This document shows positions 37,701 through 49,000 of a DNA stretch of 64,000 bases, piece by piece. Below the pieces are notes generated by a model. The model searched no databases, had not been told where the DNA came from, and worked only from the letters and a program-made list of their open reading frames with translations. Made by a program: the position numbers and the translations under genes. Numbering within the stretch: the first letter of the stretch is position 1; each line of letters begins with the position of its first letter. This stretch comes from Cymodocea nodosa (Eukaryota > Streptophyta > Magnoliopsida > Alismatales > Cymodoceaceae): positions 82,001-146,000 of the forward strand of contig CM072343.1 of the NCBI GenBank assembly GCA_036874045.1, read 5' to 3'.

Positions 37701-38269
37701 ACCAGAATACCAAGATAGTTCCTAATCCTCAATTGAATGCCTTCACGTGTAGTCGCTCAGATAATCACTCATTGAATGGAGGTCCCATAGTTCATCCTCC
37801 CAGAATGCTTTATTTCATTTAGTTCACAGGGTATGCCTTGCCCTATTTGGTTGGGTCTTGCCTTGATCTGGACTTCGACAGCCAGCCGAATAAATGAGGT
37901 CTCTCGACTCCTCTCTTTGTCTTCTTGCTTTGATTTAGGGTTTGAGCTAAATGAATTATTTTGTCTCCATATATTTTGGTAAGCATGGAATTTTTGGTTA
38001 ATTTTCCGCGTTTAAATCCCTATTATTGCAATTTGCATGCATTAGTCAAAATAAATCATTAATTTGTGTTGGTATTTTTTTTGCCGAAAAGAAGTATTTC
38101 CTCTTCGCATTCCATGGTCATACGAATTCAACCTATGTTCTTTCAAAAAAAAGGGATCCGAACCTTGTATTTCCTTGCTATGAGATATTTTCATCCACTT
38201 GAACATTGCTTTTTGATTTGCCTTAATTCGCCCCTCAGCACGGACTTATATGACGCTGAAAGCAAGTGA
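34776..38269 (+). CDS. Small conserved plant protein of unknown function, 88 residues, two hydrophobic segments
   Basis: Four exons join in frame: 34776-34831, 34923-35011, 35104-35194 and 38239-38269, for 88 residues. The start ATG is followed by eight serines; an internal Met at residue 26 is an alternative start. Hydrophobic stretches at about 36-49 (FMVPLFYAPLLPLI) and 63-79 (LFYGVLAGAFAHGSYIV), separated by a basic loop, suggest a small two-helix membrane protein. The acidic tail is TDLYDAESK. I have a sense that plant genomes hold close relatives with the same tail, but I cannot name a function. The third intron is a 3044-base U12-type GT-AG intron (GTATCCTTT donor), and the last exon is only 31 bases. 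Phase agreement at all three junctions makes the model strong despite its small size. Confidence 0.8.
35195..38238 (+). other. U12-type GT-AG intron, 3 kb, in the small-protein gene
   Basis: The donor GTATCCTTTA at 35195 matches the U12 consensus GTATCCTTT. Near the 3' end GCCTTAATTC (38220-38229) resembles the branch site TTCCTTAAC, with the A about 12 bases before CAG at 38236-38238. Splicing joins GT to C to make Val79 and continues TDLYDAESK to the stop. The intron contains a MITE-like element and otherwise nothing recognisable. Confidence 0.85.
35631..36139. mobile_element. MITE-like element inside the U12 intron
   Basis: The left end GGTTGTGTTTGTTAAAAGGA and the complement of the right end, AGGTGTGTTTGTTAAAAAGA, form an imperfect terminal inverted repeat; the similarity continues inward (CTTCCTACAAT against CTCCCTACAAT). 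The element is about 509 bases, non-coding, AT-rich, with a subterminal hairpin GCTATCAGCTC...GAGCTGATAG at about 36046-36070. A target-site duplication is not clear, so the superfamily is open. Confidence 0.65.
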
Positions 38270-39184
38270 TGGTCAAAGAATATGTTACGGAGCAGTGTTC
38301 GTGGATGATCTGTCTCTTGCAGGTATTCAACATTGACATTACGGATACTGCAATGTCTTTAACAGATGCTTGCTTTGTTTGAGGTCATTTCATATCGTGT
38401 CTTGAATGTAATAAACTAGAACATTCATTTATGTAAAACGTTGGATTTCTCCGATAAATCATCCAGAGTTTGCGTCGTACCTTGTACTCTATATTTCCGA
38501 GAATATCTGGTAGAAGTCAAACTTATAATTTGCTTGTTGATTTCAGTTCGTAAAACCTTACGTACCAGAATAATTATTGAAATATACATACGAGGAGGAA
38601 CATAACAGATGAAACGAGGATGGAATGAAAGAATGAATAAGTCAATGCTTGTATAGGCGAATCATCATGTTAGCGCGTGACTTTTACCCTGTTCGTTTTG
38701 TGCTTTCCTAGCCAAATGGCAAATCGGATGTTCTATCAGTGATACATACACGAAGATTCATTACTCGGTATCATAGAAATGCTGGCGCACACGGCCTTAG
38801 AACCCCAACAAGTCTTTTCGGGAGGAAAGCATTGAACATTGAGAGAGAGAGAACATTACAAAAAAGCGAAAAGAGTATCGAAAAATTTAATCAGTGTGAT
38901 TACTAAAAGTTAAAAAGAAGTCAGGTATTATTGAAATCATGAAATCCAGATATAGAGGATCCTACAGAATTCAATCTCACTACGGTCTGCTACCATTGAC
39001 AAATCTATGGATTATATGCTACACAAGATGCCAGCCAATTTTCGAACCCTAAAAAAAACAGAAGACTTCGAACGAGATTCTTGATCTTGATTGACGAGGC
39101 TGCTAGTACTACTAGTATTGTTGCCGAAAGAAATGAGAGAGATCTGGAGCGGCCCAACCCGACAAAGAAGAAGGAAGCGAGTGG
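38270..39184. other. Intergenic region between convergent genes
   Basis: Tail-to-tail gap between the small-protein gene and the unknown minus-strand gene. It should hold both 3' untranslated regions. No gene or repeat of note was recognised. Confidence 0.5.
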
Positions 39185-39601
39185 TCATTCGGAGCGGTTG
39201 TTGAAATCGGAGGCGAGGCGGGAGGCGATGGCGGAGTGGTACATGGCATCGTGGAAGCTGTAGGTCTCGTGAGTCTTCATCCGGAGCTGCCTGGCCTTCT
39301 CCTCCGTTAAGGCTGCGAACTTCCTCCCCGATGCCGGTCGAACCGGCTCCGATCCACCGGTAGGAGGAGGAGGAGGAGCGGCGGTACCAGCAGCGGCAGC
39401 GGCGGTACCAGCAGCGGCAGCGGCAGTACCAGCAGCGGCAGCGGCGTCGCCAAAGCAGTCTTCCGTCTCGGGAGCCCAGCCGAATATCGGAGCCCACCAT
39501 TTGGCAGCCCTGTTGGGGCCTGAGCCGTTCCTCCCGGTCCCAGAAGCAGAGCAGACCTGGATCCCGGCCGGCCTGAAGGAGAAGAGTGGTGAGGAAGCCA
39601 T
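39185..39601 (-). CDS. Unknown plant protein, 138 residues, alanine-repeat insert
   Basis: Single uninterrupted frame starting MASSPLFSFRPAGIQVCSAS. A Trp-rich segment KWWAPIFGWAPE (about 34-45) is followed by a low-complexity insert in which AAAAAGT occurs three times and then PPPPP, and by a conserved-looking C-terminus, FAALTEEKARQLRMKT and FHDAMYHSAIASRLASDF. I associate the KWWAP(L/I)FGW and FHDxMYHSAIASRLA combination with a plant-specific family of no assigned function, but cannot name it. The N-terminus could be a weak plastid or mitochondrial presequence. A longer overlapping frame (39012-39953) on the same strand is a shadow. The gene is divergent from the K+ channel gene to the right. 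Confidence 0.7.
   Translation of the reverse strand: MASSPLFSFRPAGIQVCSASGTGRNGSGPNRAAKWWAPIFGWAPETEDCFGDAAAAAGTAAAAAGTAAAAAGTAAPPPPPTGGSEPVRPASGRKFAALTEEKARQLRMKTHETYSFHDAMYHSAIASRLASDFNNRSE
39383..39445. repeat. 21-bp tandem repeat, three copies, coding for AAAAAGT
   Basis: The unit GGTACCAGCAGCGGCAGCGGC occurs at 39383, 39404 and (first base A) 39425. Because the unit is 21 bases, copy-number change keeps the frame and only lengthens or shortens the alanine stretch. Confidence 0.93.
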
Positions 39602-42300
39602 CGGGCGCGCGTAGACAGACGGTGAGATTTCTTCTATCGAATTTTTCTGGTGTCGTCGACGGAAGAAGATGATGAGGAGGTGGGACTCGTCTTATACCCG
39701 AGGCCGAGGGATGTGGATAAGACCCGAGTGATGACGTGCGTCCAACGAATGGTCGGTTCACTAGAGCTCGCCTGCGCTTTTTCCGTTGGACGGTTGAGAT
39801 CTGGAGACCTTTTCTCGCTTTCCCGTCTACTTCAAAATTCGATTTTTTTGTCAGCATTATTTTAATTAACATAACAAGGGATTTATTAATAATATTGTTA
39901 TAAATTACGGCGTAAGAAATATCTCTCTTTCTTTTGGATGACGGAGACCGCACGCGCTTTTCGTTTCCCGAACATTTTCCTCCCTCGGAAAAAGGTTTCT
40001 TAACTCTGAATTTGAATAAAGATAAATAAAAGAAGGAGTTTACGATGTTCTCGAAGATAGATAGGATTTTTTTACGTAACCGAACTTGTTAATCCTATCC
40101 ATTCATTCAGATAACAAAATTTAAAATTTAAAATTTAAAAGTTTTTCAATAAAAAAGGACGGTGATGAAATGCCTTCGTCAATCCGTTGGCTACCCCCGT
40201 TTTGCACGTTGGTTTCCATGCGGCGGAAGAAGGGCGGTTTCCACCCTCCTTTCTTTTTATTATCTTTAACCGCTTCCTTTTTTTAAAATTCTTTTGACGG
40301 CACGAATTTTTTATTACTATTTCTATTATCCCCTTTTTTTTCAAACTTAAATATCTTCGTATGATAACATAAATACGTAACTTATCTTATCAACAACTGC
40401 AACCATCCATTAGCCTTTTTCTAATCAATAGCTTCTCACTTTCTTTTACTTGTATGCTATAGAAATTTTCCAAAAGTATTTATTTAAAAATCTCTATTTA
40501 CTTACATCTTTTTACACATTTTCTTCTTTATCTTCCTCCTGCCTCTTATGTTCTCATTTTCTATCATCTTTAACATTAAATAATTATTTGTTAAATTAAA
40601 ATGGATATAAATACGTTTTTCGAGTCTCGCATTTTCTCTTTATAATGAATGGTATGGTATAGATTTTTCTTCCACTACGTACTTTTGAACCTTTCACTTC
40701 GTTCAAAAATTCTTTCGAACCGCATGTACATCTCATAAACTAGTTGTAGTCGTTATTTATCATTATTTTCTCCGGTATATCAATATCATTAGTGCGGCAG
40801 TCATTGTTTATCGCTAATAAAATCTTCTCCAAAATCATTGTCAGATCAAACGCAACATCATTAAATTGTAACTAATCTAACGACAAATAAACATCAGTAA
40901 CTTTATTAATATATGATCCTTTCGTTTGCCAACTTAACATGCCATGCCAGAATTAATTTTACCATTTTGATTTGTCACACAATTAAACATCAATCAATAA
41001 CTTTTTCAAAAATTTAATATCCAACAGGAACAGTGGACATTATGGGGATTGGAAACTGAAACAAGAGTTTTAAATTAATGTCTTTTGAAACCACCACTCT
41101 CACTTAAACCTAGATTTTTCTCCTGTAATTAAGTTAGAAGTTAGAGCTTAAATATGAATACGTAAGCAATTATTGGAATTATCAAAAACAATTTATAATA
41201 TGAATACGTAAGCAATTATTAAGTTAGAGCTTAATTGGAGAAAATGACGTTTGATTCATTTACAAAAATATAATTTCAAAAAAAAAAATTTGATTACATG
41301 CATCTGCATGTTAAGTGTTAACCCAGAACGATGTCATATACGTTACTAATCGTATAATTAGGAACGCAATTAAATTTTTAAAACAATTAATTAAACAGTA
41401 AAATCATACTAACGATGACAACTGAAAAGCTCAAATATAAAAACTAAAAGAATAATATCGTCTAAATGTGCAAAAGAAATTGGCAAACGATCACTTATCC
41501 TAAATACCATTTAAGCTGCATTTAATTTAGATTAGATGATGACTTTCCCCGTTTTTTTAGCAGCTTAATCAGTTAACTTTGATGGTATACTAATTCAAGT
41601 TGAGTTAGAACTACCTAAAAATGGTTACCATCAATTATAAAAAAATTAAGCAAAACGAAGGAGACTCGTTTCAAAACAGCAGTATATATTTGCCAGTTTT
41701 CCATTTTCTGTCATGCATTTTTGAAGCGAAAAGGCCACTCACTACTGGCTATAAAATAATTGGAAGGATCGATGGAAGGAATTTAATTTGGTGGTTAATC
41801 AGACATATTATTATATATACATTTATCCACGTATAACTTTTTCCATATGTTTTTTTGAAACCATAGATCGATGTCAACTTTTTTTTTTCTTTTTCTGACG
41901 GCATATTTCCATAAATTCAAGCGAACATTTGTAATATTATCTTCTTGTTTTTTAACTTATCTAGCCGGGTACTTAATTTCGTTCTTTCCTTTTTTTTTTT
42001 GCCTAAGTCAAAGCATCCAGCAACATGTCTGTGCATGGCATGCTTGCATTTATTAATAATGCATGTATGTGTAGAAAAGATATATGTGTTTTTTTTTTAA
42101 AAAAAAAAATCAGTGATATATACATGATCACGCAAAATTAATCTGTACCCGAGCAAGGTGGAAGAGTAACCAATTCTAAAAAGTTGGCTAAAAAAATGAA
42201 AACAATGAAGATGATTTAGTTAAAAAATATAGAAGAATACTAATTTGTACTATGATTCGATTGCTGCAAGTTAAATATTAGACCTCTTCCACTTGTGGTT
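39602..42300. other. Intergenic region, AT-rich
   Basis: No gene supported. The first 250 bases are the 5' flank of the 138-residue gene. A short direct repeat, TATGAATACGTAAGCAATTATT, occurs twice around 41151 and 41199. T-rich runs occur at 41878-41890 and 41989-42000. Confidence 0.5.
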
Positions 42301-43069
42301 TTTTTTAATAAAGTCAATCGAACAAACGATGCCTGGGTCGCCTGGGCTCAGGGCCGTGGACCCGAGCGAGTCCAACCGACAAATCAAGCATTTTAAATTC
42401 TGACGGTGCAAATGGTGAATCAAGCGGTCTTATAAACAATCAATATTATTAATCTTAATTAATTGGTTCAAGGCACGTGTAACGATAGTTGAACACCTAG
42501 GGACGTGGCCGGACGTACGTGTTTGCTTCTGTTGCAGGGGTGAAGGTAAAAACCAACGAGTCTGGTGAACATTATTTGTATAATTCATATTTAAATGGTA
42601 CTGCCCATCATCCATCGTCGAATGCGTACGCATATGTTGCCTGAAGGAAACCAAACCCGGTAATTAATACCTGTCACTTAAAATTAATTAATCCCACAGA
42701 GCCATTTGAAATTTGCGTCCGCTCGGCTAGCTCGTACATTCTGCTATTATTAATCAATTGATAATAACTGCAAGGTACGCACAAGGCACATGCGCTAATT
42801 ACTTACTTACTTACTTACTTAATTAATTAATTAAAACTACTTATCGAAGAAAATCATAATCTGTTCATCATCATCGTCGTCGTCGTCGTCGTCGTCATGT
42901 TAACGGAGAGGAAGAGAGAGAGAGATAGAGAGGGAGGAAGGGTGTGCGAGTAAAGCCGCGGTTTGGGCCGATTCACAAGATCACATCGTCCACGAGCCAC
43001 CTCTCCTAAATTTAACGACGACGTCAACCTCAATCGTTGATTTGGTCCGTCGGGGTTTCCGTGACGAAC
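42301..43069 (+). promoter_or_regulatory. Promoter and leader region of the K+ channel gene
   Basis: Holds an (ACTT)n-(AATT)n repeat at about 42799-42834, a (TCG)n repeat at about 42873-42896 and a GA-rich tract at 42907-42940. These are typical of plant promoter-leader DNA. No definite TATA box or start site was assigned; the start codon is the first in-frame ATG at 43070. Confidence 0.4.
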
Positions 43070-46000
43070 ATGAACAAGAGCAACATCAACTTACGGGATC
43101 CCACCGCCGATGACGTCCACGAGATCGAGCTGTCCAGAGACGGGAGTCAGTACAGCATAACCAACGCCATTCTCCCTTCCCTCGGTGCCAGAAGCAGCCG
43201 CAGGGTTAAGCTCCGCTCCTCCATCATTTCCCCCACCGATCGACGTTACAGGTGGTGTACCGTCTCCTCGATCTGCTGCTTTTCCTTACCCATCACACAT
43301 GCACTCAATCGTTTTCCTTCTTTCAATTCAATGACAAGGGAAAAAGGAAAAAGGTTAAACGGATTTATTGCTTCCCCTTTGTCCATCTACATATCTAGAA
43401 ATGCGGAAAGAGCTTGCGGCCATCTTTCTTCTTCCTTTTGCTTTTGCTTCTTCCTTGTAATGAAACCATCACCTTCTGTTCCTGTTTGCATTTTTATCAC
43501 GCCCGCAGAGCTTGGCAGCTATTTCTCATTCTTCTGGTCATCTACTGTGCCTGGGTCTCTCCATTCGAGTTCGGATTCCTCAGTCGTGTGCAAGGAGCTT
43601 TAGCAATCGCCGACAATGTCGTCAATGCGTTCTTCGCGATCGATATCGTCCTCACCTTCTTCGTGGCTTATCTTGACAAAGAAACTTATCTACTCGTCGA
43701 TGACAGAAAAAAGATTGCCAAGAGGTATTCAAGGGGAATGCTGTTGCCTGACGTTATCTCCACCATCCCTTCCGAACTATATAGGAAGTTGCTGTTGTCG
43801 GACAACCGATACGCCGGAATTTTCAACATGCTTCGACTCCTCCGCCTGCGACGAGTCAGCGACCTCTTTGCTAGGTAAGAGACCTTCCCTTCTCAATCTT
43901 AGGACATCTAACGGAGATATAATTAATGATCCATGCACGCATGGGGTGCACGAATGTCGGTGGGCTATTGCAATATTGACTCAAAAAGATCTATTGGTTA
44001 GTGTTTTGCACGAGATCTTAACATTTCTAGCATTTGCACCGTTCAAGCGTTTTTCTCCTTTATTCACTCTTCATGCATTTCCAACACCAACTAGCTCTGC
44101 CCTTCTCAAATATGAATGCCGTGCCTTTTTCAGAGGTCACTTCTTGCGATTTTAATAGCCATTTCTATGTTGTTTTTGTCATGCAGGTTGGAGAAAGATA
44201 GAAATTTTCCATATTTTTGGGTCCGCTGTGCAAAGCTTGTTTGTGTAAGCCTCTTCTTTGTTTTTCTTTTAAAGTTTTTGTTATCTTGTTTTTCATTCCC
44301 ATCCTATTTTGCATATATTTCTGTATTTAGGTAACACTATTTGCAGTTCATTCTGCTGGGTGCGTGTACCATTTTCTAGCAGAAATTCATCGTGATCCCA
44401 GTAAGACATGGATTGCAGTTGCCTTTCACAATTTAAAAGAGGTCAGCATGTGGGACAGATATATAACTACGATCTATTGGTCAATTACAACCTTAACCAC
44501 TGTTGGATATGGAGATTTACATCCAGAAAATACGGAGGAAATGGTCTTTGGCATCATGTACATGTTCTTTAACCTCGGTCTCTCTGCATATTTGATCGGA
44601 AACATGACCAACTTGATTGTCCATGGGACAAGCCGAACCAGAATATTTGTGAGTTTTCCTTGCTAATCTTTTATTATATATTCTCCCACCGTTTAGGGAA
44701 TTTATTTTTCAGCTCGGCCATTCACATTCGGCTGCTCCATCAATCAACCAATTACTTGAATTAATCAATACTTCATCGACTTTGCTGCTGATAACGTTTG
44801 GAATTTTGGTTTATGAAGCTGCCCATGTTGTGATGGTCATCCAAAAGAATGTGAATATTTTGTTTACAAGACAAATTCCATTTCTTCCCAAGAAAGAAAG
44901 AGTAACTAACTTCAGGTTCATGCTATTAGCTTCGTTGGCTTATATGCGTTTCCTTGTATGATAGAGGGATACGATAAAAGCAGCTTCCAGTTTTGCACAA
45001 AGGAACCGCATTCCTGCTCGACTACAAGATCAGATGCTTGCACACCTATGTTTAAGGTTTAGGACAGACTCGGAAGGGCTTCGACAACAAGAAACAATTG
45101 ATTCCCTTCCTAAAGCCATCAGATCTAGCATTTCTCATTACCTCTTCTACTCTCTTGTTGATAAAGTGTACCTTTTCCGGGGTGTTTCAAATGATCTGCT
45201 TTTTCAGCTGGTAAGAAGCCATTAGTTAGTTAGCATCTTTCTCAAAGGTAGCTTCTTTATTCTATACTTTTTCTAACTGGTTTTCTTTGCATTCAAATGC
45301 CCCAATATTTTGAAAGGTTTCTGAGATGAAGCCTGAATATTTTCCTCCAAAAGAAGATGTGATATTGCAGAATGAGGCTCCCACAGATTTCTACATACTT
45401 GTAAATGGTGCTGTGGTAAATTCCATCCCACCTATTTATTTACATTGGAAATGTTACTGTCACTGTAATGGTTTGTCTTAACTACCTTTTGGTGGTTTTC
45501 ATCACTTTTTCCAGGACCTAATAGTGTATAAGAGTGGAATAGAACAGGCAAGTTCTCCAGTAAACACTACCAAAAGTGGATTTTCATGTTTCATTTACCT
45601 AATGCACGGTTTTCTTCCACACTCATTTACATACGATGTGTTGGCTCACTTGTGGTTTTCTTGAAAAGCACGGTCAACATTTTTCAGGTTGTTCATGAGG
45701 CAAAGACAGGGGATGTCTTTGGGGAAATTGGTGTTCTTTGCTACAGGCCACAACTCTTCACAGTCCGTACAAAGCGTTTGTGTCAGCTATTACGGTTGAA
45801 TCGTACTTCCTTTCTCAATATTGTTCAAGCAAATATTGGAGATGGAACAGTAATCATGAACAACTTGCTACAGGTCATAATTTTCCTTTTCTTTTGGGAC
45901 TTCCATAAATGTTTTGATTTTGTTTGATTAGAGTTCTCAGACCTTCCATTAAATCTTCCTCGTCAATGGTAGAATCCTAGATGAAATTTATTTTTCTTCG

Positions 46001-49000
46001 CAGTATTTGAAAGAGAAGAAGGATGACATCATAATGGAAGGTGTCTTAAAAGATATTGAAAACATGTTGGCTCATGGTCGAATGGACTTACCATTGACTC
46101 TATGTTTTGCTGCAAGTAGAGGAGATGACTTGCTGATGCATCAACTTCTTAGGCGTGGTTTCAATCCAAATGAGGCAGACAAGAATGGACGTACAGCCCT
46201 TGTATGAGAGCCGCATCAAATTTTTCCTTATGTACTCTAGTGCTCCACTTATCTTTCAACTCTTGCTGACCATTTTCTTTACCTTGTAATAAATAATCAG
46301 CATATAGCATCATTGGTTGGAAGTGAGAATTGTGTGCTTCTCCTGTTGGATTTTGAAGCCGATCCAAATAGTAGAGGTATGCATATGAGCTTTCGCACTT
46401 TTGGCTTTTTTATTAAATAGAAATCTACGCACACATGCATTTTTCCTAATTTGTGAGCACCACCAGTGATGAGCCATTAGAGAAGAGGAGAGGAGAACGA
46501 AAATAGGGTTTCTATTGTATTGATCTTAGAGTGTAAAAGTACAAGAGATAAAATGACCACACAATTATATGGAAACGGCAATACTACCCTTAAACTTAAC
46601 ACTTCTCCTCAAGCTAGAGCAAATATATCTATTATGTCCAACTTGTTACATAAATATTCAAAAACCCTTACATCTAATCTCTTGAAAAAAATATTAGTTA
46701 TTTCTTCAAAGTTGGAAATAATTCTTCTTATTACCAAATTACAAACACAATGACAACCCACTTCGATATATTTAGTTTATTTGTAAAAGATGGTATTTTG
46801 GACAATATATATAGTTGTTTGATTATCACAATACATTTTCATGAAAATTTGAACTTGTATTCCTAGTTTTGTTAAGAGATTTTTTATCCATATTACCTTG
46901 CTTGTAATCTAGGACATAGATCTATATTCAACTTCAATATTGGATTTAGAGATGACATTTTGCTTCTTGTTTCTCCAAGTTACAAAATTACTTTCCATGT
47001 AAGTGCAGTAGCTAGAAGTGGATTTACAATTCACTTTATCACAAACATAGTTTGAATCTAAATATGCTTCAACTTCTAGATGACCATAGGGAAAGTAAAC
47101 TATACATTTACTAATAATTTTTTTAATATAAGTAAGTACTCTTAGGACACCTTCCCAATATACCTCCTTGGGTTCATGCATCAACTAAGACAAAAGTCCA
47201 ACAGCATACATGATACCTACTCAAGTTACAATGAGATATATTAACTTCTCAATAAGTCTTCTATACATGTTAGGATCTTTTAACAAGTTTGTTGCATCAT
47301 CTTGGAATTAAGGACTCTATTTTACTAGAGCATTTTCAAGCCTACAGCCCATAAGTCTTATTTCTTGCAAAATATTCAATGCATATTTTCTTAAAGTTAA
47401 AAGTATATTTTCCTTAGAGTATACAAACTCAATTTCCAAAAAATAATGTGATTTTCCAAGATCTTTGGTAACAAAATGAACTTTCAAATACTATTTGGCA
47501 TCAATTATTCCATTGGAGTCATTCTTTATTACAAAAATATCGTCAACATATACAACAATGATGATAGTCCAAACTTTAGTGGTTTTCAAGAAAACAAAGT
47601 GATCAAACACACAACTTTTGAAGTCCTTTTGTATAACAATGCGATTGAACTTCTCGAACTAAGCCATTAGACTTTGGTTTAAACCATAAATGACTTTCTT
47701 GAAATAACACACTATATTCTCCCTCTAATTAATATACTTAAGAGGTTGTTCCATATGAACTATCTCTTGTAAGTCACCATAGAGAAAGACATTTTTAACA
47801 TCTAGTTGATAGAGTTGTCATCGTTGTTTGATGACTATAAAGAGAATAATTCTAATGAAATTGAGTTGAGCAATTGAGGAAAATGTTTTTGCATAATTCA
47901 CACCATAAATTTGAGTGAAATATTTAGTCACTAATGGAGTCTTGTATCAATCAATAGTACTATTAGAATGATACTTTATTGTATACACCCAATGATAGCT
48001 AACTACTTGAGCATCTGCAAATCAAGGAATAAGTTCTCAAGTGCTACATGCACAAAGAATGAAAATGTCCTCATCTATGACTACCTTCTAGTATAGAACT
48101 TGAAAAACCTCATCTATGACTACCTTCTAGTATAGAACTTGAAAAACCTCATCTATGTTCCTAGGAATAGCTTCAAATAAAAGCAAGGGCAAAGTTGCGA
48201 TATGTGGAATCAAGAAAATGGTAGGAAATAAAATTAAAGACAAGATGAGCATTGTACATACGTTTACCTTTCCAAAGTGTAATAGACAACTTAAAGAGTT
48301 TTGGTGAAGCAATAAGAGGCTCAAAGGACTTTGATGAATCAATAGAACTTACATTAAAGGGAGGAAGGTTGTGGCTTAGGAGGCATTGCTTGCTAGCAAT
48401 GATAAACATATAAAGGAAGTGAGATAGGGTGTACATCTAGTGAAGAGGATGAGTTTAGATCAATGTTAGGCATGTTAGTTGGCATAGGCAAAGGAATAGG
48501 ACTATGATTAACAATGTAGTCTTGAGAATGGAAGGAGGTAAACTTAAAGAAAGTGACATCGGTAGATACAAAATAACGATGTATCCTAGGATGATAACAT
48601 TGATAATCTTTTTGAGTCTAAGAGTAGCCAATGAAAATACATTTAATAAACTGAGAAACAAGCTTGTGAAAACTAGAGGTCAGATCATGAACAAAAATTA
48701 TACACTTAAAAACTTTAGGAGAAAGAGTAAACAACTCAATATTGAGAGAAAGCCACTTTAAAGGTATCTCTCTTTCCAATAGAGAGGATAACATACAATT
48801 GACAAAATAAGTAGTCGTTAAGATAACATTTGACCACAAATAAGAGAGAACATGTATATGCAACATGAGAGTACAGGCTACATTAAATAAATATTGATGT
48901 TTATGTTCGACAATTCTATTTTGCATAGATGTATGAACACAAGTAGTTTGATAAATGATTCCTAAGGAAGCATAATAAGATTGCATTGTAGATTGAGTAA

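Noticed and set aside
39012-39953. 313-codon minus-strand frame overlapping the 138-residue gene
   Set aside because: Arg- and Cys-rich translation with no family resemblance. It is the shadow of the GC-rich alanine/proline gene in another frame, which has a recognisable conserved C-terminus.
42866-42900. (ATC/GTC)n stretch as a possible protein-binding site array
   Set aside because: A simple trinucleotide repeat typical of plant leaders, with nothing to suggest a specific site.
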